The position numbers were made by a program, and so were the translations under genes. The notes under the pieces are model-generated. The model did no database searches. It was given only the letters and a program-made list of their open reading frames with translations, and had not been told where the DNA came from. Source: ZC4RG30 sp035556135 (GTDB taxonomy: Bacteria; Pseudomonadota; Gammaproteobacteria; Steroidobacterales; Steroidobacteraceae). From it: a stretch of 64,000 bases of DNA. Numbering within the stretch: the stretch's first letter is position 1; each line of letters opens with the position of its first letter. The stretch covers positions 20,778 through 84,777 of the forward strand of contig DATMFO010000008.1 of NCBI GenBank assembly GCA_035556135.1, given 5' to 3'. Positions 26,288 through 35,600 of the stretch are shown here, piece after piece.

Positions 26288-26920
26288 TCAGGCCTTTCCT
26301 GGCGCCTTCACCACCCTCAGCTTTCCTGATTTTCCTCCGCCGCAGAAGAGCCGCGAGCGGCCATCGGATTCAAGCCCTGAAACCATCTTGCCCGGTGGCA
26401 TCTCGAGCCGTTCCTTCACTTCGCCGGTCTTCGCGTCGATGCGGCGCAGTTCGCTGTCATCGCCCTCCCACGTGCCGTGCCACAGGTCCCCGTCCAGCCA
26501 GGTGACGCCTGTGACGAAACGGTTGGACTCGATGGTGCGCAACACCTCGCCCGTAGCGGGATCGACCTGATGGATCTTGCGCTCGCGATAGTGTCCCACC
26601 CATAGCGATCCTTCCGCCCAGGCGAGACCGGAATCACCACCGTTTGCGGGGGCCGGAATCGAATCGACGACCTTGCCGGTCCGGGGGTCGATCTTCTGGA
26701 TACGCGATTCTGCAATCTGGTACAGGTGCTTGCCATCGAAGGCTGTGCCGGCGTGGGCGGGCACCTGGATTGAGCGGCTGATCGCACCGCCGTCCGGATC
26801 GAGGGCGTTGATCCTGTCGCCTGAGGCGAACCACACCCGCGCGCCATCGAAGGTCACACCATGCACGGCATCCACGCCGGCAAATGGCCCGAATTCCGCA
26901 ATGATCTCCGCCTGTTTCAT
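26288..26920 (-). CDS. Beta-propeller protein (SMP-30 / Vgb / YncE-like)
   Basis: A 210-residue cytosolic protein made of four or five short propeller blades, each with a pattern like G-x-x-V/L-W-x-x-x-D/G followed by I-x-x-L/I-D-P-x-T-G-x-V. Examples are RIQKIDPRTGKVV, KIHQVDPATGEVL and ELRRIDAKTGEVK. This is the style of glutamine cyclotransferase-like, Vgb and YncE-type proteins. There is no signal peptide. The start is ATG 26920 because an earlier in-frame start would overlap the regulator gene. It lies 34 bases downstream of the TPR-HTH regulator and is likely cotranscribed with it. Confidence 0.8.
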   Translation of the reverse strand: MKQAEIIAEFGPFAGVDAVHGVTFDGARVWFASGDRINALDPDGGAISRSIQVPAHAGTAFDGKHLYQIAESRIQKIDPRTGKVVDSIPAPANGGDSGLAWAEGSLWVGHYRERKIHQVDPATGEVLRTIESNRFVTGVTWLDGDLWHGTWEGDDSELRRIDAKTGEVKERLEMPPGKMVSGLESDGRSRLFCGGGKSGKLRVVKAPGKA

Positions 26921-26954
26921 TTCTCGATCCCTGTTTTCTGCCGGTCTGTGCATC

Positions 26955-28181
26955 CTAGTCAGTGGGCAGCGAGGGCGGGAGTAACAAGAGCGTCGCAAAT
27001 CCGGGCAAAGGTGGTGAGGTCGTCCAGCGCCGGGCGCGACCGCGGCCCACGGGCTGGACCTTGCCGGCGCGCGCCAGGGCTTCCAGTGCGCGCTGCACCG
27101 AACGTGGGCTGATGGCCAGTGCTGCAGCTACTGCAGAGGTGGGCCAGGACTCGCCGTCGGAAAGCACGGCCAGCACATCGGCATGCCGGTCCTCGACCAA
27201 TGGCGCCAGCACGACCACAGCGCGCGCCTGCAATGGCTTGAGCATGAATCCGGCTGGCGTTGCCTCGACGGCAGCCACGGGGGCCAGCAGCTTGCGCAGC
27301 CTTCCGATCTCGACGCGCAGGCGCGCGCGGTGCGACTCGTCGGCAGACTTGATCCGGAATGCGCCGTGAATCAGCGTCTCGCGCGAGGCGCCTTCAGGCC
27401 ATGCCTCTGCAAGGATGCGGGCGATGCCCAGCAACACGGGGCGCGTGACCAGGGGAATCACCGTACCTGCATGGCGGACGGCAAACCGCCAGCAGTCGAC
27501 GAGCAGTGCACGTGACGCCAGCAAGGCTTCCACCGCACTGATGGTCAGCAGTCGATCGTTGCCGCGGGAAATCTGCCGCGCGGCAGGTGCATCGAGGGAT
27601 TGGAGTGCGACCCGGGTTTCTGCGAGCAGCGCTGGGACGGAGGCGCGACGTGACGCCTCTGCCGCCCGTTGCATCGCGGCCCGTGCCGCCTTCGGGCGCA
27701 TGCGCCGCAAGGCCAGCTGCGCCGCCAGCAACTCCCTTCCCGCTTCGAGTGCAGGCGACAGGTTGCGGCGCTGGTGCGTCGCAGACAATGCGCTCTCCAG
27801 TTCATCAAGCTGACCCGTGAGCAGCAGTTGCCGCATCCGCAACTGGCGCGCGTGCTCTGCATTGGCCATATCAACGTGGTGCTCAAGCACCTCGCGCGCG
27901 GTCTCCAGCCGCTTCGCAGCCCAGCCCACGTCCCGCGATGCCAGCGCGATTTCCGCCTCGGCCACCACACAGCGCGCCCGCGCCACCGGTTCGCGCGGAC
28001 CGAAGGCACGCCCGGCCGCGCGCAGCAGTTCCCGCGCGCGGACGTGCTCGCCAAGCTGAGCCAGGGCAATGCCGCGCAGGGCGAGACCAGCAGCGTCATT
28101 GCGCAAGGCCACCAGCTTCAGTGCGGCGATGGGATTTCCGGCGGCCAGCCATCGCGCGGCGGCATTGATCAACGAATCCAT
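26955..28181 (-). CDS. TPR and winged-helix transcriptional regulator
   Basis: A 408-residue protein. The first 220 residues are Ala/Leu-rich helix pairs like TPR repeats (ALRGIALAQLGEHVRARELL). Next comes a segment resembling an OmpR-type or BTAD-type winged helix (RETLIHGAFRIKSADESHRARLRVEIGRLRKLL). The C-terminal part has a classic HTH (TSAVAAALAISPRSVQRALEALARAGKVQPVGRGRARRW). The layout fits a one-component regulator in which the helical domain senses or multimerises. It lies just upstream of the beta-propeller gene and may control it and the VOC gene. Confidence 0.75.
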   Translation of the reverse strand: MDSLINAAARWLAAGNPIAALKLVALRNDAAGLALRGIALAQLGEHVRARELLRAAGRAFGPREPVARARCVVAEAEIALASRDVGWAAKRLETAREVLEHHVDMANAEHARQLRMRQLLLTGQLDELESALSATHQRRNLSPALEAGRELLAAQLALRRMRPKAARAAMQRAAEASRRASVPALLAETRVALQSLDAPAARQISRGNDRLLTISAVEALLASRALLVDCWRFAVRHAGTVIPLVTRPVLLGIARILAEAWPEGASRETLIHGAFRIKSADESHRARLRVEIGRLRKLLAPVAAVEATPAGFMLKPLQARAVVVLAPLVEDRHADVLAVLSDGESWPTSAVAAALAISPRSVQRALEALARAGKVQPVGRGRARRWTTSPPLPGFATLLLLPPSLPTD

Positions 28182-28225
28182 CAGCGTCGCGCCCGGTCAT
28201 CCAGCCTCAGGCCACGCCGTGCCGC

Positions 28226-29212
28226 CTATCGGGCCCAGTCGTCCCAGGGCGAGGGCATGGAATAGGGCACCGTGATGAAGTTCGCCTCGACCTGCTCGAT
28301 GCTGTCCTCCTTGAGCTTGAACAGCTCCAGCAGGTAGAAGCTGTGCGGCCGGTGCACGGGCGAGCGCGCCTTGGTGCCATCGGTCAGCTCGTAGTCGTGG
28401 ATGTATCCGCCATGGTCGATGAAGGCAGCAGCCATCACCAGGCCCCGCTCTTCATCCACCAGTACGTAGCGACGGCCCCGCAGCCGCGTGTCATAGCGGT
28501 AGTTGCCCAGGCGGAATTGCTGCTCGCACCCCAGGCGGGCCACTGGTACGGCCGTGAAACCCGGGTTGTTGGTGGTCTGCACGCCGTTCTCGACGCGATT
28601 GCAGTTGCGGTGGAACCTGGTGAACAGGGTTCCGTCATTGAGCTGCAGCGTGTCGAAGTAGCCATTGGCCAGTGACACCATGCGTGCCCGGGGCAGGCGC
28701 TCGGCTGCGCCAAGGATTTCGTTCAAGGCTGGCTTGTTTTCGAATTTCTGGCCTTCGAACTTGATGCCGGAATCCAGCTGGCGCACCACCAGGGTCTCGA
28801 CTTCCGCCACTTGCCCGTCGACCACCTTGAGTCGCAGGGTGAAGGCCGCGGTTTCTTCGGTTTCGGTCACGGTGCCAAAAAAGCCGACCTGCCCGAGCTG
28901 CGGGTCGGCGAAGCGCAGGTCGTAGGTGCCCAGCGCCGTAATGGTGCGCCACAGGCCATCGCCCACCACCAGCGCCACATTGTTCTCGGTGTTGCGCACC
29001 TGCTTCGCCCACTTCACGCCGGCGGGGTTCTGCGATTTCAGCGCCGCCAGGTAGTTGTCGAGCACGGCGTATAGTTGCGCGCGGGTGACGGTGACAGGGG
29101 CGGAGTTGGCACGCGCATCCGGCATCCATTCCGCATCGGACGCAGCTGCCACAGGCAGCAGCAGCACCAACCCCAGCGCGATTGACGTCGCGCGCAATGC
29201 CAGTGACTTCAT
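28226..29212 (-). CDS. Secreted protein of unknown function (SnoaL/DUF8021-like)
   Basis: A 328-residue protein with a signal peptide ending PVAAAS. The N-terminal part has a helix with LYAVLDNYLAALKSQNPAG, then VRNTENNVALVVGDGLWRT and a GQVGFFGTV strand, a layout like secreted NTF2-fold or DUF8021 proteins. The second half repeats the theme: LANGYFDTLQLNDG, then RYVLVDEERGLV and a late HSFYLLELFKLKE. A near-duplicate fold in one chain is possible. The C-terminal part has three Cys. It converges with nothing and shares its strand with the regulator gene 44 bases downstream. Confidence 0.75.
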   Translation of the reverse strand: MKSLALRATSIALGLVLLLPVAAASDAEWMPDARANSAPVTVTRAQLYAVLDNYLAALKSQNPAGVKWAKQVRNTENNVALVVGDGLWRTITALGTYDLRFADPQLGQVGFFGTVTETEETAAFTLRLKVVDGQVAEVETLVVRQLDSGIKFEGQKFENKPALNEILGAAERLPRARMVSLANGYFDTLQLNDGTLFTRFHRNCNRVENGVQTTNNPGFTAVPVARLGCEQQFRLGNYRYDTRLRGRRYVLVDEERGLVMAAAFIDHGGYIHDYELTDGTKARSPVHRPHSFYLLELFKLKEDSIEQVEANFITVPYSMPSPWDDWAR

Positions 29213-29321
29213 GTCTCGCCCCTCTTCCTTTCGAAATTCCGGGGGGCCATATTATCAGCGCCGCAGGAGCCACAGCGGCAGCAGCGCCAGCGCCAGTGCC
29301 GAACTGGGCGATGACAATGGG

Positions 29322-29534
29322 GCACGCAGCGTCTGCGATGCATCTCGCGGCTGGTTGCGCGGGTTGTTCCGGGAGCTGGCGACGCAGGCTGGGGCCAGTG
29401 ATCCGGCGACGCTCTCGCGCCAGCTTGAAGTGCTCTATGAAGGCGCAGCTGTCTCCTGGCAACCCGACGGCAGCGCATCCCTGGCGGCGCGGCAGGCGGC
29501 AGAGTGCCTACTCGCATCCAGTCTCAAGGCGTAG
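29322..29534 (+). pseudogene. C-terminal remnant of a TetR-family regulator
   Basis: The + strand frame ending with the stop at 29534 reads RGWLRGLFRELATQ, then AGASDPATLSRQLEVLYEGA, then AVSWQPDGSASLAARQAAECLL. This matches the C-terminal ligand-binding end of TetR regulators, where W-L-R, D-P-x-x-L-A-R-Q-L and L-Y-D/E-G-A are usual. No HTH part exists upstream: the preceding 110 bases, up to the secreted-protein gene on the other strand, are too short to encode one. The rest of the 371-base gap between the secreted-protein and XRE genes shows nothing else I can assign. Confidence 0.55.
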
Positions 29535-29583
29535 GCGCTTTCACCACCCGGAGCTGCCCTGCCCGTGCGGGAGCCGACCCGGC

Positions 29584-30318
29584 TCAGCGCCGGAATGGCG
29601 CGAAGCCGCTGTAGGTCCAGCGGCGCAGGGCCACCACGAAGGCCGCGCCGTGCCGGCTGTCGGGGGGTGCGCGCTCTGCATCGAGCACGGCGGCGCACTC
29701 GCGCGCTGCGGCCCGCAGTGCGCTCTTCAATGCGCCCATCGTCGCGTCGGAGACTTCTCCGCCATGGAACCAGAACTCCTCGTCGTCACCAGCGAATGGG
29801 CTGGCCAGGAAGTCGCGCAGCATGCGTTCGTGGATGTACTTCTGCACCGGCCCGCCGGGCCGCCAGCTGAAATGCCGGCTGACCAGCAGCCGCGCGCGGT
29901 TGCCCGGCTGCAACTCGATCACCTTCATCCGGTCGAGTCGGATCAACTGCCGCAGCACCTCGCGTTCGGTCAGCTTGTAGTCGCGCACGATGTCAGCCAG
30001 CGTGGCGCGGTTGAGCACCAGCCAGGTGACCAGCAACAGGCGCGGGTCGCCGATGATCTGCTGCTCCTGCGCGTGGGTGAGCTGGGTGGCCGGCGCGGTG
30101 CGCTCACCGGCCCGCGCCGCCACCTCCGCCAGTGAGCTGCCAGCGATGGCGCAGATACGCTCGAAGCGCTCGAGCGTGAAATCCCCGCGCGAGAACATGC
30201 GTTTCACGGTGGGCAGGCTGACGCCGATCTTGCTGGCGACCTGCGCATAGGTAATCTGCTGTTCGCGCAGCGAGCGTTTCAACTCGGCCACCAGCAAGGA
30301 AAGGGAAGCGCGACGCAT
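29584..30318 (-). CDS. XRE-family transcriptional regulator
   Basis: A 244-residue regulator. Residues about 10-65 are a Cro/CI-type HTH (ITYAQVASKIGVSLPTVKRMFSRGDFTLERFERIC). The middle is a helical domain with LTEREVLRQLIRLDRMKVIEL, which may be a second winged helix, and the end is of unknown fold. It starts at ATG 30318, only nine bases from an 8-base perfect inverted repeat that covers the likely promoter, so it probably represses itself. It diverges from the rhombotarget lipoprotein gene and may control that too. Confidence 0.85.
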   Translation of the reverse strand: MRRASLSLLVAELKRSLREQQITYAQVASKIGVSLPTVKRMFSRGDFTLERFERICAIAGSSLAEVAARAGERTAPATQLTHAQEQQIIGDPRLLLVTWLVLNRATLADIVRDYKLTEREVLRQLIRLDRMKVIELQPGNRARLLVSRHFSWRPGGPVQKYIHERMLRDFLASPFAGDDEEFWFHGGEVSDATMGALKSALRAAARECAAVLDAERAPPDSRHGAAFVVALRRWTYSGFAPFRR

Positions 30319-30326
30319 GGCATGAA

Positions 30327-30345
30327 GGTATCACCGCGTGATACC
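30327..30345. promoter_or_regulatory. Palindromic operator upstream of the XRE regulator
   Basis: GGTATCAC, CGC, GTGATACC is a perfect 8-base inverted repeat with a 3-base spacer. On the - strand its half TGATAC can also serve as a -10 for the XRE gene, so a bound protein would block its own promoter. This fits autoregulation by the adjacent HTH protein. Confidence 0.6.
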
Positions 30346-30439
30346 AGACGTCCATTGGCCGGACACTCGTATTGCTGCGCTGGCCCGACAGCGATGGTTG
30401 GCGCTGAGATACCCCCACCAGAACAACAGGGGAATCCCG

Positions 30440-31267
30440 GTGAAGAAGATCATCGTTGCAGCAGCCGCCATCCTGACGCTGGCGCTATCCGGATGCGCCG
30501 GCATGTATTCGACCGGGCCGCGTCACTATCGCAGTTCCACGCTGGTGGAATATCTGTATGGCCGTGAGCCCCCTCCCGTCGAGGTGGAAATTCCCGAGCT
30601 GCAGTTGCCGTTGACCGTTGGCCTGGCATTTCTTCCGCAGGCCGGTGGGCAGGTGGCAATCGACGAGGTGGAAAAGAGCGCGATCCTGGAACGCATCCGG
30701 GAACGATTCGGCAGCCGCCCCTTCGTCCGCGATATCGTGGAGATTCCGGGTTACTACCTCAGCCAGAATCCGGGAACGAGCGGCCTGGCCGCCCTGCAAC
30801 GGCTTTACAACATGGACCTGCTGGCGCTGGTCTCCTATGACCAGGTTTCGCACCAGGACGACAATCCTCTTTCGTTGACCTACCTCAGCATCGTCGGCGG
30901 AGTCATCTTTCCCGGCACCAACCAGGATGTCACGACGGTGCTGGACATGGCGGTGATCCATCCGTCCAGCCGCTCACTGGTGCTGCGAGCGGCGGGCATG
31001 GACAACCGCGAAGGCGTCACCACCGCCCTCAACGCGGAACCCCGGCTGCGCGAGCGGCGCACGTCAGGCTTCCATGCGGCGTCCGACCAGATGATCGAGC
31101 GCTTCGACGCTGAACTGACGCGCTTCGAACAGCAGGTGCGCAGTGGCACCGCCAGGGTGAAAGTGCAAGGCGGCGGGGGCAGCTTCGACTGGCCCGCGCT
31201 CGCCCTCCTCACTCTGCTGGCCGGCGGGGCATGGATGTCCCGCCGCCAGGAGCCAGCCAGGCGGTAG
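30440..31267 (+). CDS. Rhombotarget lipoprotein with GlyGly-CTERM tail
   Basis: A 275-residue protein with a lipobox (LSGC) and, at the C-terminus, GGGGSFDWPALALLTLLAGG followed by a basic end (MSRRQEPARR). This is the GlyGly-CTERM sorting tail: Gly-rich motif, membrane helix, Arg-rich end. Such tails are cut by rhombosortase, a rhomboid-type protease. A lipoprotein that also carries this tail fits the described rhombotarget lipoprotein family. The rhombosortase gene itself is not in this window. The GTG at 30440 follows an AGGGGA site and gives a normal signal peptide. It diverges from the XRE regulator over a shared palindrome-containing region. Confidence 0.8.
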   Translation: MKKIIVAAAAILTLALSGCAGMYSTGPRHYRSSTLVEYLYGREPPPVEVEIPELQLPLTVGLAFLPQAGGQVAIDEVEKSAILERIRERFGSRPFVRDIVEIPGYYLSQNPGTSGLAALQRLYNMDLLALVSYDQVSHQDDNPLSLTYLSIVGGVIFPGTNQDVTTVLDMAVIHPSSRSLVLRAAGMDNREGVTTALNAEPRLRERRTSGFHAASDQMIERFDAELTRFEQQVRSGTARVKVQGGGGSFDWPALALLTLLAGGAWMSRRQEPARR

Positions 31268-31299
31268 TCGATCCCGCGTTCCCGTGCGGGACCTGCCAA

Positions 31300-31328
31300 T
31301 TGCCGCTGCTGCCAAGCCCCTCTAGTAT
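31300..31328 (+). promoter_or_regulatory. Sigma-70-type promoter of metY
   Basis: TTGCCG (31300-31305) and TAGTAT (31323-31328) are exactly 17 bases apart, giving a leader of about 25 bases before the metY start, with GGAGG in front of the ATG. Confidence 0.55.
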
Positions 31329-31360
31329 CGCCCCTCGCTCGCGCCTTCCTGGAGGAACTC

Positions 31361-32638
31361 ATGCGTCCGGAAACCATCGCCGTCCACGGGGGCTACACGC
31401 CCGATCCCACCACCAAAGCCGTGGCCGTGCCCATCTACCAGACCACTTCCTATGCCTTCGACAGCGCCCAGCACGGGGCCGACCTGTTCGACCTGAAGGT
31501 GGAGGGCAACATCTACACGCGCATCATGAATCCCACCAACGCGGTGCTGGAGCAGCGCGTGGCGGCGCTGGAGGGCGGCGTGGGAGGACTGGCGCTGGCC
31601 TCGGGCATGGCGGCGATCACCTACTCCATCCTCACCATCGCCGAGCAGGGCGACAATATCGTCAGCGCCGCGGCGCTGTATGGCGGCACCTACAACCTGT
31701 TCGCGCACACCCTGCCACAGTACGGCATCGAGGTGCGCTTCGCCGATGCCTCCGATCCCGCCTCCTTCGAGAAGCTGATCGACGGCCGCACGCGCGCCGT
31801 CTTCTGCGAGTCCATCGGCAACCCGCTGGGCAACGTCACCGACTTTGCCGCCCTGGCCGGAATCGCACACAGGCACGGCGTGCCGCTGATCGTCGACAAC
31901 ACCGTGCCCACGCCCTACCTGTGCCGGCCCTTCGACTTCGGCGCCGACATCGTGGTGCACGCGCTGACCAAGTACCTGGGTGGCCATGGCAACAGCATTG
32001 GCGGCGCCATCGTCGACTCGGGGAAGTTTCCCTGGGCCGAGCACAAGGACCGCTTCCGCCGCCTGAACGAGCCTGATGTGTCCTACCACGGCGTGGTGTA
32101 CACCGAGGCGCTGGGCCCGGCGGCCTTCATCGGCCGCGCGCGCGTGGTGCCCCTGCGCAACATGGGCGCGCCGCTGTCGCCGTTCAATGCCTTCCTGATC
32201 CTCCAGGGCATCGAAACGCTGCCGGTGCGCATGGACCGCATCTGCAGCAATACGCTGGAGGTGGCGAAGTTCCTGTCGACCCATCCACAGGTTTCCTGGG
32301 TGAAGTACGCCGGCCTGCCCGATCATCCGGACCATGCGCTGGTGAAGAAGTACATGAAGGGCCAGGCCTCGGGCATCCTCACCTTCGGCGTGAAGGGCGG
32401 ACGGGCGGCCGGCGCGAAGTTCCTCGACGCACTGAAGCTCATCATCCGCCTGGTGAACATCGGCGATGCGCGCTCGCTGGCCACGCACCCGGCGTCGACC
32501 ACGCACCGCCAGCTCGGGCCCGAAGAGCTGGCCAAGGCTGGCGTAACCGAGGACATGGTGCGCCTTTCCATCGGCCTGGAACACATCGATGACCTGAAGG
32601 AAGACATCGACCAGGCGCTGAAGGCTTCGGCACGCTGA
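31361..32638 (+). CDS. metY: O-acetylhomoserine sulfhydrylase / Cys-Met PLP enzyme
   Basis: A 425-residue PLP enzyme of the Cys/Met metabolism family, closest in layout and length to O-acetylhomoserine aminocarboxypropyltransferase, which makes homocysteine from O-acetylhomoserine and sulfide. Visible: PIYQTTSYAFDSAQHG, the phosphate-binding Tyr and Arg in NIYTRIMNPT, LASGMAAI, an ESIGNPLGNVTDF loop, VDNTVPTPYL, and the PLP lysine in HALTKYLGGHG. The C-terminal RLVNIGDARSLATHPAST is typical of MetY. Own promoter upstream; a strong bidirectional terminator follows the stop directly. Related cystathionine synthases are shorter, which favours MetY. Confidence 0.92.
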   Translation: MRPETIAVHGGYTPDPTTKAVAVPIYQTTSYAFDSAQHGADLFDLKVEGNIYTRIMNPTNAVLEQRVAALEGGVGGLALASGMAAITYSILTIAEQGDNIVSAAALYGGTYNLFAHTLPQYGIEVRFADASDPASFEKLIDGRTRAVFCESIGNPLGNVTDFAALAGIAHRHGVPLIVDNTVPTPYLCRPFDFGADIVVHALTKYLGGHGNSIGGAIVDSGKFPWAEHKDRFRRLNEPDVSYHGVVYTEALGPAAFIGRARVVPLRNMGAPLSPFNAFLILQGIETLPVRMDRICSNTLEVAKFLSTHPQVSWVKYAGLPDHPDHALVKKYMKGQASGILTFGVKGGRAAGAKFLDALKLIIRLVNIGDARSLATHPASTTHRQLGPEELAKAGVTEDMVRLSIGLEHIDDLKEDIDQALKASAR

Positions 32639-32642
32639 AAAA

Positions 32643-32674
32643 AGCGCCCCCGCCGCGAAGCGGGGGCGCTTTTT
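32643..32674. terminator. Bidirectional Rho-independent terminator
   Basis: GCGCCCCCGC, loop CGCGAA, GCGGGGGCGC, flanked by AAAAA before and TTTTT after. It lies between the convergent metY and TonB-receptor genes and serves both. Confidence 0.9.
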
Positions 32675-32698
32675 GCGGCTCTTGCCTGTGCGTCCTGC

Positions 32699-35600
32699 TC
32701 AGCGGCCGAGCTCGAACCGCGCGCCACCATAAATGTAGCGGCCCATGAAGCCCACCGGATAGTTGGCGCCCGGGAAGCTGGGCTTGCGGTCGTACAGGTT
32801 GTTCACACCCAGGTACACCTCCAGGCCATTGGTGGGCACGGTGTAGGCCGCTTGCACGTCGTGCACCCACTTGGCGCCGTAGTTGAAGTACCTGGGATCC
32901 GCAATGTCCGGATTGGCGCGCTTCTGGTCCTCGCTGAAGCGGCGCGTCTTGCTGAAGTAGTTGACGCCGTAGTTCACGGCCCAGCTCGCGCGGCGCCACG
33001 TGAGGTCCGTGCTCGCCGTGTACTTCGGCGCATAGGAGTCCATGCGCTCGTCCGAAACCTCGGCCCCCGGGGTGGCAATGAAAGTCAGCTCATCCAGGTA
33101 GCCGCCTGCCAGCTTCCACTCGAAGCGGCCCATGTCAGGCAGCGGCGCGAAGGCGTAGCGCACCGTCAGGTCTGCGCCCGCCGTGGTGAAGCGCGCCACA
33201 TTGCGCGGCATCATCATGAAGCCCTCGACGTATCCCGTGCCGGCGTTGCGCTCGATGCCATCGCAGAAGGAGTTGTCCAGCGTGGGCTGGTCCACGCACA
33301 AGTCCACCAGCTCCTGCGCGGTGGCGATCGCCACGGCGTTCTTCAGCTTCACGTTGTACCAGTCGAAGCTCAGCATCAGGTCGGGCAGCGCGGCCGGCCG
33401 CAGCACGAAGCCGGCGGTCCAGCTCTTTGCCGTCTCCTCCTGCAGCTCCGGGTTGCCGGCCAGGCTGCCGGGCAGATTGGTGGTGGCTTCCGGATCGCTG
33501 CTCGGGTTGAAGGTGGCCGGGTCGACGCCCAGGCCCGTGAGCAGCGCCGTGCAGTTGACCTCGCGGAACTCGCTGCCCTCGGCGATGTACAGCGGATCGC
33601 AGGGATCGTCTACGAACTCGAAGGTGCCCGAGACCGGCGAGAACAGCTCACCGATGTTCGGCGCGCGCACGGCTTCGGACCAGGTGCCGCGGAAGGCCAG
33701 GTCGCGCACCGGCGCCCAGCGCGCATCCACCTTCCAGGTCGTGGTCTTGCCCACGGTGGAGTAGTCGGACAGGCGCACCGCGCCGCCGATGTCCAGCGAG
33801 TGGGCCAGCGGCGCGTTGCGCAGCAACGGAATGCCCACCTCGAAGAACGCCTCCCTGACGTCGAAGCTGCCGGAATCCGGCAGGATCAGCGGATAGCCCC
33901 ACAGCAGCTCCTGCTGTATCAGCTCGTCGGGATTGCTGCGGCTTTTCTCCTTGCGGTATTCCAGGCCCGCCGCCCACTGCACGTCGCCCGCCGGCAGCGT
34001 GAAGAAGCGGTAGAAGTCGCCGCTCAGCGTGGCGCTCACCACGTGCTGCGACAGGCGTGTCTTCGTGACGGCGTCCAGGCGGATGAAGTCGATTGAGGCC
34101 GCGTTGGCAACGCCGTCACCGAAGGGATTGAACGGCATGCAGCCGCTGTTCGCACCTGGAGTGAAGGTCACCGGGACACCGCTGCCGTCGCCGGACGGAA
34201 TGAAGCTCTCCCAGTTGATGTTGTCCTCGTTCACTGCCGTGCCGGCCGGCTGCAGGTCGATGCGGCAGACTACGTTGCCGCTGGGTGTACCGGTCAGGAA
34301 CTGACCCTCGTCAACCGCATCCAGCGCAGCGAAGTAGCGCTCCTCGACGCGGGTGCCGACGTCCACGTTGCGGATGCGGCTCTGGCCGAAGGTGTAGGAA
34401 ATCTCGTAGCGCGGTCCGCCGGCACCCAGGGTGCCGTCGATGCCCACTACGCTGCGCAGCGTCTGGCGGGTGGCGTCATCCTGGCGGCGTCCCAGATCGA
34501 AGTTGTCGCGGTTCATCAGTACGCCGGCGGGCATGCCCCAGTCGGCCGCGGCGTCCTCATCGATGGCATCGCGCATCGAATCCGGCATGAACGGGTTTTC
34601 GGCGGAGACGAAGGTGTAGAAATCAAAGCTGGGCTGGCTCTGGTTCCAGGTACGGGTGTTGACGTACTTGCCTTCGGCGAACAGGCGCACCGAGTCGTTG
34701 AGCTGGTAGCTCGAGAACAGGTTCGCCGAGTGACGGCGCGACTCTGCCTGCAGGTCGCCCGAATAGCCGGCCACCGGCGTGCTGTCGCCGCCCTGCACGA
34801 GGCCCGTGCTGGGCAGCAGCAGGCCTTGGTCGAAGGGGGTGCCGGTGCCGTTGAAGTTGGCCCGGAAGCCCCCGGTCTCTTCGTCAAGGACCCAGTCCGT
34901 GTTGAAGGCGCCACCCGCGGCCGTATTGGCGTAGCGCAGGTCGTTCAGCGGGATGCGGTCGTAGACGTCCGGGTCATCCGGGAAGTCGCCCGGGTTGCGC
35001 TGCATCGACCAGGACCGCAGCGGGTCACCAGCGCGAGGGCGGCCAGTCTCGCGGACGCGGCCGTCGGCGCTGTACTCGTAGCTCAGCGTCAGGTTGGCGC
35101 GGCCGTCGGCGAAGTTGTCGCCGCGGGTCAGCGAGAAGAAGCGGTTGCCGCCGTCGCCCAGCTCCGAGAGACCGCCCTGGCCGCGGATGATCAATCCCTC
35201 GAAGTCACGGCGGGTGATGAAGTTGACCACGCCCGACACGCCATCGGCACCGTAGATGGCCGACACACCTCCGGTCAGTACGTCCACGCGCTCGATCAGG
35301 TCGATCGGGATACTGTTGAGATCGACGGCGGCCGATCCGGGCACGCCACCGACGTGGCGGCGGCCGTTGACCAGCACCAGCGTGCGGTCGGTGCCGAGGT
35401 TGCGCAGGTCCAGCAGGTTCAGGCCCGCGGTTCCGATCCCGGCGCGGGCGCCGGAATTGTCGAAGCGGGTCTGCGAGGCGACCAGCGCGGGAATCTGCAC
35501 CAGTGCGTCGGTCAGGTTGGTGTAGCCGGATTGCCGCAGGTCTTCCGCCTGCACGGTGAGCACGGGATTGGGCATCTCATCAGCAGCACGCGTCAGGCGC

